Source: Acinetobacter kyonggiensis
Lineage (GTDB): Bacteria; Pseudomonadota; Gammaproteobacteria; Pseudomonadales; Moraxellaceae
Length of the DNA: 64,000 bases
Reading direction: 5' to 3'
Assembly (NCBI RefSeq): GCF_900107285.1
Contig: NZ_FNPK01000004.1
Span: 124,001 to 188,000, forward strand
Below are positions 54,907 to 63,656 of the stretch, in pieces. Each line of letters starts with the position of its first letter. Position 1 is the first letter of the stretch. The position numbers and the translations under genes are program-made. The notes beneath the pieces are model-generated. The model saw only the letters and a list, made by a program, of their open reading frames with translations. It did no database searches and was not told the DNA's origin.

Positions 54907-55572
54907 TCAATAAAGATCTGACCGCTTAGCAGGTTTAATAATTTCAATGAATGGCTCGCCAGCAAGTAAATAACTCACTATGCGTAAAATTAAAGCAGGA
55001 ATAACCACAATTGCATGAATTAAAATTGCCGCACTTAAATACACTGCAAATTCAATCCAACGCAGCCAGTGCAAAAAAATCTTGGGTTTATGTGCCAATT
55101 TAAGTTGTACCAGCTCGCGTATCGTGATCTCGTCAGCATGCGAATCTAACCATATTCGAGTTTTTAAATCGTAGTTATTTGAACTTTTCAAACCCAATTT
55201 ATACGCTTGTAACATGCGTTTAGGCTCTAAAAAAAATCCTGTAGACAGTGCTATCAAATTCATGATACCCAATATAGGGTGGCTAAACATTGACCCTGTT
55301 CCAAGCTCCCATGCACTGACTTCCCCTTCACCAATACGCCCCACGGTATAACCTGTTAAAATATGATGAATATCATGATATTTTAAATACTTATGACGTA
55401 CACCGATGTTGGGCATAGGGACAATTAAACAACCGGTATACACGCCTACGGTTAAAGGTTCACGATCACCAACAATTGGCCCAAAACCATTCTTCTGATA
55501 AAAAAGATCGATGGCTTGATTGAGCGTACATTCATCTGGAAATTTATTCGGCTGTTTAACTTGTAAATTCAT
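54907..55572 (-). CDS. Coq4-like protein with C-terminal membrane segments
   Basis: The 221-residue protein contains HDIHH followed by exactly eleven residues and a glutamate (His66, Asp67, His70, Glu82), the HDX2HX11E metal motif of Coq4, a scaffold or lyase-type component of ubiquinone synthesis in eukaryotes. The surrounding sequence (YLKYHDIHHILTGYTVGRIG, EVSAWELGTG) is also Coq4-like. Two hydrophobic segments near residues 175-205 suggest membrane attachment. The link to ubiquinone in this organism is an inference; no ubi gene is nearby. Confidence 0.7.
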   Translation of the reverse strand: MNLQVKQPNKFPDECTLNQAIDLFYQKNGFGPIVGDREPLTVGVYTGCLIVPMPNIGVRHKYLKYHDIHHILTGYTVGRIGEGEVSAWELGTGSMFSHPILGIMNLIALSTGFFLEPKRMLQAYKLGLKSSNNYDLKTRIWLDSHADEITIRELVQLKLAHKPKIFLHWLRWIEFAVYLSAAILIHAIVVIPALILRIVSYLLAGEPFIEIIKPAKRSDLY

Positions 55573-55728
55573 CTTATATTTATTTAAATGTATGAGGTTA
55601 GCTACAATATAATCAATAAATTTATGTTTTTCACGCTTGATTCATCTCGCACAAGGCAGTCACTGATATCAAAACACATCATTAAATGATGCTTTATAAT
55701 TAAAATTACGATGTGGAGAGTCTATTCG

Positions 55729-57225
55729 ATGTTACAGCGTTCACCGCCCTTTTTAGGTTTTAAGCGAGATATCTTGATTAAAAAACCTCTTGTACAAATT
55801 TTAATTTTTTCGTCTTCCATCTTGTCAAGTTCAATCAGTCTTGCTCAAAGCATCAGTTATGCACAAGCGGAACAATCTGTACTAACCGATTCATATAGCA
55901 CACAAGCCAATCAAGCCTTACAACAGGCGGCAAAATTAGAAGCAGAAGCAGTCAAAGGTTTAGGTCTACCACGTGTCGACTTAAATGTCAGGGCTTATGC
56001 CTTTCATAATGAAGTCGATATTCCTTTAAATTCATTTAAAAACAATTTAGAACAAACCCTGTCTCAAGGGATTAATGACCGTATTAATCAAGAAAACCTG
56101 CCACCTAATATTTCTGATCCTTTAAAAGAAGGCGTTAATCAAGCCATTCATAGTGGTGTTGGTCTATTTCCAGATTCTGCCAATGTGATTTTAGAAGATC
56201 AAGTTGTGCGTCCAACGGTGTCAATACTGATGCCTTTATATACGGGTGGTTTAACTTCTAGCGCCAAAGAAGTGGCGAATATTAAGGCTGAACGTAGTCA
56301 ACTCAGCAGTAAACAACAACAAGATGTACAACGCTTTGAACTGATTCAGGCCTATTTTAATGTGCAACTGCAAAAGCAATTATTAAGCTCAAGTCATTCC
56401 AATTTAAATGCCATGCAAACGCATTACAACAATGCACTCAAACTGGAAAATCAGGGCTTTATTAGCAAAGGGCAACGGATGCAATTTGAAGTGGCAAAAA
56501 ATAATGCGCAGCGTCTAGAGCAAAATACTGAAGCCAATCTCAAATCGAGCTTATTTCAACTGAATAATTTTTTACAAAGCAGCCAAATTACCGAACTCAG
56601 CACACCGTTATTTGTCAATTCTGCGCAAAGCCAATCTTTGAATGGCTTACTTAAAACCTATCAAGATCAATCCTCTCTCATTCGTAAAATGCAAATGGAT
56701 ACGCAACTGGCCAATGCCAATGTAAAAGTGCAAAATGCGGCAAAAAAACCCAATCTTTTTGCCTTTGGCGAGTACAGTCTAGATGACAAGCAAAACTGGA
56801 TTGTCGGTGTGGTCGCTCGCTATAATTTATTTTCAGGGGTCGATAAAAACAAGAATATTCAAGCCGCTGAATTACAACGCTATGCCTCTGAATTAATCAC
56901 AGAACGTACCAAACAAGAAATTGAGAATATTATTTACAAGTCCTATAGTGAAGTGACGACGGCACAACAAAGTCATCAACTATTACAACAAAATATGCAA
57001 GCGGCTCAAGAGAACCTACGTATTCAAACGCTGTCTTTTAAAGAAGATATGGGCACAGCCACACAAGTGATTGATGCACAAAATGCCTTAACGGGCTTAA
57101 AAAGTGAAATGGCACTGAATGCTTATAAATATGTCATGTCATTGGCAACATTATTGCAAAGTCACGGCTCGATTGACCAATTTCAAAGTTATATCAATCA
57201 AACTCAAACTTACCACCTTCGTTAA
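55729..57225 (+). CDS. TolC-family outer-membrane efflux protein
   Basis: The 498-residue protein has an N-terminal hydrophobic export signal, though with an extended basic start (MLQRSPPFLGFKRDILIKK), then two TolC-type repeats rich in coiled coil. LPRVDLNVRAYAF and KKPNLFAFGEYSL are typical short motifs, and ATQVIDAQNALTGLKSEMA closes the second repeat. It is the first gene of an efflux operon: the fusion-protein gene starts 18 bases after its stop. The ATG at 55729 is preceded by GGAGAG; a start at 55711 is possible. Confidence 0.88.
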   Translation: MLQRSPPFLGFKRDILIKKPLVQILIFSSSILSSSISLAQSISYAQAEQSVLTDSYSTQANQALQQAAKLEAEAVKGLGLPRVDLNVRAYAFHNEVDIPLNSFKNNLEQTLSQGINDRINQENLPPNISDPLKEGVNQAIHSGVGLFPDSANVILEDQVVRPTVSILMPLYTGGLTSSAKEVANIKAERSQLSSKQQQDVQRFELIQAYFNVQLQKQLLSSSHSNLNAMQTHYNNALKLENQGFISKGQRMQFEVAKNNAQRLEQNTEANLKSSLFQLNNFLQSSQITELSTPLFVNSAQSQSLNGLLKTYQDQSSLIRKMQMDTQLANANVKVQNAAKKPNLFAFGEYSLDDKQNWIVGVVARYNLFSGVDKNKNIQAAELQRYASELITERTKQEIENIIYKSYSEVTTAQQSHQLLQQNMQAAQENLRIQTLSFKEDMGTATQVIDAQNALTGLKSEMALNAYKYVMSLATLLQSHGSIDQFQSYINQTQTYHLR

Positions 57226-57243
57226 TTTTTGATGGGGAATAAA

Positions 57244-58431
57244 ATGAATCAAGATCAAAGCAAGTCTGATCAAGATGTAGAAAATACCTCATCGGAAGGA
57301 AACTCTACAGATCTATCAGCTCAAAATAGCAAAACAGAGATGCAAGAAATACCCATTGAACAACAAACAGATGCAGAAACGGAAGCCAAAAATCAGCAAA
57401 AGACTCAAACTCAAATAGCAACAGATTCAAACAGCGAACCGAAAAAATCAGCAGCTATAAAGGCAATTGGTTTAATGCTGCTTATTTTACTTTTAGGCTT
57501 AATTGCGTTTGGTTTATGGAAAAGCTATCAACCCAAAGAAATTGAATTACAAGGGCGAGTTGAAGCCGACACGATTCATGTCAGTACTAAAGTGCCCAGT
57601 CGTATTGAAGAAATTTATGTGCATGATGGACAAAAGGTCAGCAAAGATCAGGAATTGATACGTTTATTTAGCCCTGAGGTAGATGCAAAAAAACAGCAAG
57701 CTTTAGGCGTTTTACAATCCGCCCTAGCACTGCAATCGACTGCTGAACGAGGCTCACAACAGGAAAATATTGATACGCTCTATGCCAATTGGCAAAGTTT
57801 AAAAGCACAACAAGCCTTAGCTCAAACCACTTATCAACGTGGTGCAAACTTGTTTAAAGAAGGCGTGATTTCCCGCCAACGACGCGATGAAATGCAGGCC
57901 GCAGCATTATCTGCAAGTCAACTCACGGAAGCAGCTTATCAACAATATGCACGTGCCAAACGTGGTAGCACACCACAACAGATATCTTCTGCCGATGCAC
58001 AAGTTCAAATTGCTCAGGCAGCGGTAGCCGAAGCCAATGCTTTAGCAGCGGAAACCAAACTGCGCTCTCCTATCGACGGCACAGTCTCCAAAACCTATGG
58101 CAAAGTCTCGGAACTGGTGGCTATGGGAGTGCCTGTAGTCAGTATTATTCAAGATGATGATTTATGGGTAAGCGTAAATGTACGTGAAGACCTATATGCA
58201 CAAATTTATAAAACCAAAAGCATAGATGGATTTATTCCTGCACTGAACCAAACTGCGACTTTTAAAATTAAGAATATTGAGGCCGAAGGTGAATTTGCCA
58301 CCATTAAAACCACGCGCCAGACTGGAGGCTATGACATTCGCAGCTTTAAAATTCATTTGGCACCTGTGCAGCCAATCACAGATTTAAAAGTCGGTATGAG
58401 CGTTCTATTTAAAATTAAAGAGACTCAATAA
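57244..58431 (+). CDS. HlyD-family membrane fusion protein
   Basis: The 395-residue protein has a long polar cytoplasmic N-terminus (residues 1-75) rich in Gln, Glu, Asp and Ser. One membrane anchor follows (AIKAIGLMLLILLLGLIAFGLW), then a biotinyl-lipoyl-like half (RVEADTIHVSTKVPSRIEEI), a coiled coil and the second lipoyl half (LRSPIDGTVSKTYGKV). It links an inner-membrane pump to the TolC protein. Its stop codon overlaps the first permease start by one base. GGGG six bases before ATG 57244 decides the start. Confidence 0.9.
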   Translation: MNQDQSKSDQDVENTSSEGNSTDLSAQNSKTEMQEIPIEQQTDAETEAKNQQKTQTQIATDSNSEPKKSAAIKAIGLMLLILLLGLIAFGLWKSYQPKEIELQGRVEADTIHVSTKVPSRIEEIYVHDGQKVSKDQELIRLFSPEVDAKKQQALGVLQSALALQSTAERGSQQENIDTLYANWQSLKAQQALAQTTYQRGANLFKEGVISRQRRDEMQAAALSASQLTEAAYQQYARAKRGSTPQQISSADAQVQIAQAAVAEANALAAETKLRSPIDGTVSKTYGKVSELVAMGVPVVSIIQDDDLWVSVNVREDLYAQIYKTKSIDGFIPALNQTATFKIKNIEAEGEFATIKTTRQTGGYDIRSFKIHLAPVQPITDLKVGMSVLFKIKETQ

Positions 58432-59561
58432 TGTGGTCGGGCATGCTGCGCGAACTGCGCTATTTACTGACACATAAATGGGACTTGTGCTTAGTCACAC
58501 TTACCCCTTTATTTATTATTGTGTTGTTTTCCAGCATGTTCTATCAGGGCAAGCCTGAACATTTGCCAATTGCCATTATTGACCAAGACCAAAGCGAACT
58601 GAGTCGAAATATTGAAAAATATGTCAGTCATAATTCAGCTTTAAAAATTGCACTAATTTCACAAAACCCCGATGAAGTAGAAAAGCTGCTAAATCAGACT
58701 CAAATTTGGGGCTATATTTCTATTCCTGCCGGTGCGGAACAGAGACTGGTTCAAGCTCAAGATGCCGAAATCAGCATTGCTTTTAACCAAAGTTATTTTA
58801 GTGTGGGCAATGCGATTTCATCTGCAATGTTATTGAGCACCCTAGAAGCGACCATTGATTTCACTCGGCAAAACTATTTAGCCAATAGCATTCCGTATTT
58901 GGATATTCCAACGCCGAATGTCAAAATCTCGCCTTTATATAATCCAAGTTTAAGTTATGAGTTTTACTTAGAACCCTTTATGATTCCTGCAATTCTGCAT
59001 TTATTATTGTGCTGTTGTGTGGCCTTTGCAGTAGGACAAGAGCTGAAATTTAACACCACGGGACAATGGTTAAATCAGCACAGTATTTTTAGTGCCTTAT
59101 TGTCTAAAGTTTTAGTCTATGTTGTGATTTTTACTGCATGGACATGGGCTTGGATGTTCTGGCTCATTGAAATTCGTGGTTGGTTTGTTGCAGGCAATCT
59201 ATGGATGATCTTAATCGGACAATTTTTCTTTTACAGCGCTTATGCCTTAATTAGCAGCACTGTTGTATTGGCAACTCGCGACTTAGCTAAATCGTACGGT
59301 TTTATTGCCGTTTATGGTGGCTCCTCTTTAAGTTTTGCTGGGGTCACTTTACCTTTAAATAATGCCCCTCTGTTTACGCAATTTTGGGCCAATATTCTTC
59401 CTTATACGCCATATGCAAAATTGCAGACTGAACAATGGGTAATCGGTAGCCCAATCTCCGCATCTCTTTTACCCCTTGCAGTTTTGGCAGTCTATTGTCT
59501 ATTTTATTTTGCAACAGCGTATTTCTTTCTTAGAAAGTATGTAAAGGGAGTTCACTCATGA
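58431..59561 (+). CDS. ABC-2 type transporter permease, first of a pair
   Basis: The 376-residue protein has an N-terminal membrane helix (LCLVTLTPLFIIVLFSSMFY), a periplasmic domain of about 150 residues (AIIDQDQSELSRNIEKYVSHN...) and five further hydrophobic segments. This is the ABC2_membrane_3 layout seen in YhhJ/YbhS-like exporters. It overlaps the second permease by four bases (ATGA). Confidence 0.88.
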   Translation: MWSGMLRELRYLLTHKWDLCLVTLTPLFIIVLFSSMFYQGKPEHLPIAIIDQDQSELSRNIEKYVSHNSALKIALISQNPDEVEKLLNQTQIWGYISIPAGAEQRLVQAQDAEISIAFNQSYFSVGNAISSAMLLSTLEATIDFTRQNYLANSIPYLDIPTPNVKISPLYNPSLSYEFYLEPFMIPAILHLLLCCCVAFAVGQELKFNTTGQWLNQHSIFSALLSKVLVYVVIFTAWTWAWMFWLIEIRGWFVAGNLWMILIGQFFFYSAYALISSTVVLATRDLAKSYGFIAVYGGSSLSFAGVTLPLNNAPLFTQFWANILPYTPYAKLQTEQWVIGSPISASLLPLAVLAVYCLFYFATAYFFLRKYVKGVHS

Positions 59562-60667
59562 AAACCAGCATGAAAGAATTCCTTCATTTTTACTTCAAAA
59601 CTTTTAAAGATATTGCCCGTAATAGCTCAATCTTTACCACCTTGGTTTTATCAGTATTTTTATATAGTTTTTTCTATCCTACTGCCTATAAAGCCCAGCA
59701 TGCAGAATCTTTGCCTATTGTGATTGTGGATGAAGAACAAAGTATGCTGACTTCCAACATTATTACTGAAGTTTCAAAAAGCCCAAATGTAAAAATTAAA
59801 GCTGTCACAGGCAATTTTGCTGAAGCGCAAATGATGATCAAAACCCAGCAAGCTGACGGTATTTTATTGTTGCCTGACAATTTATCCAATAGTGTTCATC
59901 GTGGTGAGGTTGGTGGTGTTGGCTTATATTTAAGTGCTGCTTATTTTCTCAAGACCAAACAAATTGGCTTGGGCATAGCCAGCGCAATTGAACAAGCAAT
60001 TGCTGAACAGACCGAAAAATTTGGCCATATTTCACATTTCAGCCCTGCTCTTTCGATTCATCAAGTCCCTTTATTTAATACGCTATCTGGTTATGGCAGT
60101 TATGTTTTCCCTGCAATTGCCCCGTTAATTATTCATCAAACCATTGTTTTAGGCTTAAGTATGCTCATTGCAGGCTATAGGCAATCCAAGTGGCAACCTA
60201 AAAAAACTGAATTTTTCGGACTATTCTGCGCCATTTTAACCATTGGTTGCTTAGGCTGTTTTTATTTATTCGGTTTTACTTTCTGGCTTTATGATTATCC
60301 ACATGGTGGAAATTTTTGGGGCATGCTTTTGGCGGTGCCGATCTTTATCAGTTGCGTGATTGGGCTAACAATGGTCATTGCTTCATTTTTTGATATGCCA
60401 GAACGCGCAGGACACGTCATTGTGTTTACCTCCATTCCGCTATTTTTACTATCAGGCACAGCATGGCCACATGCAGCCATGCCTGAATGGATGCAATACC
60501 TAGGCAAGGCACTTCCGTCCACTCAAGGCATTCAAATGTTTATTCAACTCAATCAAATGGGTGTACCAACGGATCTGGTCATTCCAAAAATGATTTATTT
60601 GGCAACTATTGGGGCTATATTATTGGTTTTAGGATATTTCCGATTGACACAAAACAATAAAAAATAA
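59558..60667 (+). CDS. ABC-2 type transporter permease, second of a pair
   Basis: The 369-residue protein has the same layout as its partner: an N-terminal helix (SIFTTLVLSVFLYSFFYP), a periplasmic domain (IVIVDEEQSMLTSNIITEVS...) and C-terminal membrane helices with LSGTAWPHAAMPEWMQYLGKALPSTQGIQ. The two permeases probably form a heterodimer. No nucleotide-binding subunit is encoded in or next to the operon, so the ATPase must be elsewhere, or energy comes from another source. Confidence 0.88.
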   Translation: MKTSMKEFLHFYFKTFKDIARNSSIFTTLVLSVFLYSFFYPTAYKAQHAESLPIVIVDEEQSMLTSNIITEVSKSPNVKIKAVTGNFAEAQMMIKTQQADGILLLPDNLSNSVHRGEVGGVGLYLSAAYFLKTKQIGLGIASAIEQAIAEQTEKFGHISHFSPALSIHQVPLFNTLSGYGSYVFPAIAPLIIHQTIVLGLSMLIAGYRQSKWQPKKTEFFGLFCAILTIGCLGCFYLFGFTFWLYDYPHGGNFWGMLLAVPIFISCVIGLTMVIASFFDMPERAGHVIVFTSIPLFLLSGTAWPHAAMPEWMQYLGKALPSTQGIQMFIQLNQMGVPTDLVIPKMIYLATIGAILLVLGYFRLTQNNKK

Positions 60668-60774
60668 TGTTCTAATGAGAGACATCATAATATTAATAAA
60701 TAAAACTTAACAAATAGATCGGATATCCAACGAAAACTGGAATATTTTTGATCAATTGAACAAGTATCGCATAG

Positions 60775-60821
60775 AAAACGTTAGATTCTATGCATTTATC
60801 AATGCAGAATAGCGTTTTTTT
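60775..60821 (+). terminator. Likely terminator after the efflux operon
   Basis: AAAACG, ATTCTATGCAT, AATGCAGAAT and CGTTTTTTT make an interrupted stem ending in a T run. The rest of the 271-base gap before gltP is AT-rich and without an ORF. Confidence 0.6.
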
Positions 60822-60938
60822 CCGTACTCCCAGAATATATTTATTATTCACTCCCATGCTCCCATTAACATGTCGTTATGAAGTCGACAGTTTTATTGCA
60901 GCTTTTTTTCACTAAATATCTGATTTTAATGGATTAAC

Positions 60939-62258
60939 ATGAAGAAAATTAAGATTAGCCTTGCATGGCAAATCGTAATTGCACTCATTTTAGGTGTGCT
61001 TGTAGGCTCTTTTTTACACTACTCTCCCGAATACCGTGAAGTTTTAATTAATAATTTACTTAGCCCATTGGGTGCAATTTTTATTAATTTAATTAAGATG
61101 ATCGTTATTCCACTTGTTGTTTCAATGCTGATTTTAGGTATTGCCAATACAAGTCACGGTCAAAATTTAGGTAAACTTGGTTTCAAAACCATTGTTTATT
61201 TTGAAGTCATTACAACCATTGCCATTATTGTTGGTCTTGTTGCTGCCAATGTATTCCAGCCAGGTGCTGGCATTGATATGTCGAGTTTAACGCAAACCGA
61301 TATCTCTAAATACCAAGCAACAACACAGGAAGTGAGTAGCCATGCTCACGGTCTGGTTAATACCATTTTATCTTTAATTCCTTCCAATATTTTTGGAGCA
61401 CTGACTGATGGGCACATGTTGCCGATCATCTTCTTCTCAGTGATCTTTGGTGTTGGTTTAGGATCGTTAGCTAAAGAAACCAAACAGCCTTTAATTAATG
61501 TATTACAAGCTATTTCTGAAACCATGTTCAAAGTGACGCATATGATCATGCTTTTTGCACCTTTCGGTGTATTTGGTCTGATTGCGGCAACAGTTGCAAA
61601 CTTTGGCTTTAGCTCTCTACTTCCATTAGTGAAGTTGGCGCTTTTAGTCTATGGCGCTATTTTCTTCTTCACCTTTATCGTTTTGGGTGCAGTCGCTAAA
61701 TTCTGTGGTTTCAGCATTTGGGCACTTATTAAAATTTTAAAAGATGAACTGATTCTGGCGTATTCAACTGCGAGTTCAGAAACGGTTTTACCGCGCATTA
61801 TGGAAAAGATGGAAGCCTATGGCGCACCAAAATCCATTACCAGTTTTGTCATTCCAATTGGTTATTCATTTAACTTAGATGGCTCTACGCTTTATCAAAG
61901 TATTGCCGCTATTTTTATTGCGCAGCTTTATGGTATTGATTTAAGTCTGACCCAACAAATTATTTTAGTATTAACTTTAATGATTACTTCTAAAGGTATT
62001 GCTGGTGTTCCGGGCGTGTCTTTTGTGGTGTTGTTAGCAACATTGGGTAGTGTCGGTATTCCGCTTGAAGGTCTTGCATTTATTGCAGGTATTGACCGTA
62101 TTTTAGATATGGCACGTACTGCATTGAATGTCATTGGTAACTCGTTGGCTGTTCTTGTAATTAGTAAATGGGAAGGCCAATTCGATACTGAAAAACAAAA
62201 GAATTATGCTGTTGTAATGCAAAAAAATCATGAGATTAAAATGCAGGATGCTGCGTAA
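60939..62258 (+). CDS. gltP: Glutamate/aspartate:proton symporter
   Basis: The 439-residue membrane protein of the dicarboxylate/amino acid:cation symporter family closely follows E. coli GltP in memory: SLAWQIVIALILGVLVGS at the N-terminus, ANVFQPGAGIDMSSL, the re-entrant loop with AYSTASSETVLPRIMEKMEAYG, and YSFNLDGSTLYQSIAAIFIAQLYGID. It imports glutamate and aspartate. It is a single gene with its own terminator. Confidence 0.93.
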   Translation: MKKIKISLAWQIVIALILGVLVGSFLHYSPEYREVLINNLLSPLGAIFINLIKMIVIPLVVSMLILGIANTSHGQNLGKLGFKTIVYFEVITTIAIIVGLVAANVFQPGAGIDMSSLTQTDISKYQATTQEVSSHAHGLVNTILSLIPSNIFGALTDGHMLPIIFFSVIFGVGLGSLAKETKQPLINVLQAISETMFKVTHMIMLFAPFGVFGLIAATVANFGFSSLLPLVKLALLVYGAIFFFTFIVLGAVAKFCGFSIWALIKILKDELILAYSTASSETVLPRIMEKMEAYGAPKSITSFVIPIGYSFNLDGSTLYQSIAAIFIAQLYGIDLSLTQQIILVLTLMITSKGIAGVPGVSFVVLLATLGSVGIPLEGLAFIAGIDRILDMARTALNVIGNSLAVLVISKWEGQFDTEKQKNYAVVMQKNHEIKMQDAA

Positions 62259-62270
62259 TTCATGAAATTT

Positions 62271-62298
62271 AAAAAGGAAGCTTCGGCTTCCTTTTTTT
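62271..62298 (+). terminator. Terminator after gltP
   Basis: AAAAAGGAAGC-TTCG-GCTTCCTTTTTTT is a classic tetraloop terminator. Confidence 0.9.
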
Positions 62299-62348
62299 AT
62301 GTTACTTAGATTTCAATTAACACTTAGTGAATCTATTCATCTTATAAC

Positions 62349-63494
62349 TCATGCTTTTTCTTTTAGAGCGAGTTTTAACAACATATTTAAAGAATTTTGT
62401 AAAAGATCTGCTGACTCCTGTTGATGGACTACAAAATTTTCCAAAGTCTTTACTAATGATTTTTTCGATTTATTTAATTTCGTAGTAGCACGTGAAAACT
62501 TATGAACACTTTCTTTAAGATAAATCATTGTCGGAATACTATCCTCTACCGTCTTCTTAAACTCATCAATGTGTGAAAAAACCCCATTTAACACATCATT
62601 TTCATCATTAAAGTCCTCGGCGTAAATACTCGAAGCAATATTAAAATAGTTCATAGAATTTACAAGATAACTTCTTTGCTTATCTATATTAGCCTCTAAA
62701 ACTAAACTAAACGCATCCACATCTTCACTAAAAATATTAATAATTTTAGACTTTTCTTTATCAGTTGAACATAAATCCAATTTAGATTTTGTTTTTAGCA
62801 TAGCCTCATTAAATATTAAACCTGCTTTAGTGAATATAGTAGTTATTTGGGTGCTTTTTTCTAGTTCATCGATTGATAAAGATATGGCATCATAATAACC
62901 AATATCTTCATCAATATTATGCAACTGTAAAGATATACTATCTTTTGACAGACCCAGTTCCTGTCTATTTGAGATTCTGTCCCAATCTATTAATATAGTA
63001 GTTAATAAGTTTCTAATATTATTATCAAAATCATCTCCTTTAATTTCTGACCTATAGCAGCCAATTTCAGAAATTTTTCTTTTAAATTCTTTTACTAATG
63101 TAAATTGATCAATATCTATATCATTCACTGTAAAGCCATCAGTTTTAAAAAAGAAACAAATATCTGCTAGTTTTCCTTGTTTATATCTATCATATGCGAG
63201 ATTAAACTCTTCCTCTGTTCCTGAACCAGCATTGGGAGTCGGAGTCCCAAAACGTATTGATAGAATACCAAGGAAAATATCATATTCTCCAATTTGTTCA
63301 TTAATCACATTTTGGGCATATCTAGAAATTGAAGGAACAACCTCTTCCCAACCTACTATTTCTAACCTTCGCCCTAAAACTTGCGACATGTTTTTATTCA
63401 ACTCATCTGCTATCTTGAAAACTTTACTTCGTTCAATTTGAACATCTGATGGTGAAGACAAAAAGACTCTAATATTTTGAATGCTTTTAATCAT
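62349..63494 (-). CDS. DUF4062-domain protein, possible defence or signalling gene
   Basis: The 381-residue protein begins with IRVFLSSPSDVQIERSKVF, the classical DUF4062 opening, and continues with WEEVVPSISRYAQNVINEQIGEYDIFLGIL and GSGTEEEFNLAYDRY. DUF4062 is a TIR-related alpha/beta domain often found at the N-terminus of STAND-type or other signalling proteins in bacteria and animals. The remaining roughly 220 residues are helical and charged, with no recognised effector or NTPase motif. The gene is markedly AT-rich and stands alone between gltP and gyrA, suggesting horizontal acquisition. A defence role is an inference. Confidence 0.75.
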   Translation of the reverse strand: MIKSIQNIRVFLSSPSDVQIERSKVFKIADELNKNMSQVLGRRLEIVGWEEVVPSISRYAQNVINEQIGEYDIFLGILSIRFGTPTPNAGSGTEEEFNLAYDRYKQGKLADICFFFKTDGFTVNDIDIDQFTLVKEFKRKISEIGCYRSEIKGDDFDNNIRNLLTTILIDWDRISNRQELGLSKDSISLQLHNIDEDIGYYDAISLSIDELEKSTQITTIFTKAGLIFNEAMLKTKSKLDLCSTDKEKSKIINIFSEDVDAFSLVLEANIDKQRSYLVNSMNYFNIASSIYAEDFNDENDVLNGVFSHIDEFKKTVEDSIPTMIYLKESVHKFSRATTKLNKSKKSLVKTLENFVVHQQESADLLQNSLNMLLKLALKEKA

Positions 63495-63613
63495 AATAAT
63501 TTCGCATATATATTTATCTTGATAGATTGTTATTTATTTGATTTATTAACACAATATATTAACGACACCACATGTCGTACAAATTATAATCAATTATTTC
63601 AAAATATTACTAA

Positions 63614-63640
63614 CAAAAAAAAGAGCGCCTAAGCGCTCTT
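63614..63640 (-). terminator. Terminator after gyrA
   Basis: On the minus strand AGAGCGC-TTA-GGCGCTCT is followed by a run of T, just beyond the gyrA stop codon. Confidence 0.85.
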
Positions 63641-63656
63641 CATTTCAAGTCAAAAC

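Noticed and set aside
57244..58431. Reading the HlyD-ABC2 operon as a type I secretion system for a toxin
   Set aside because: Type I systems use a fused ABC ATPase/permease, and no repeat-in-toxin substrate gene is present; the layout matches small-molecule ABC-2 exporters.
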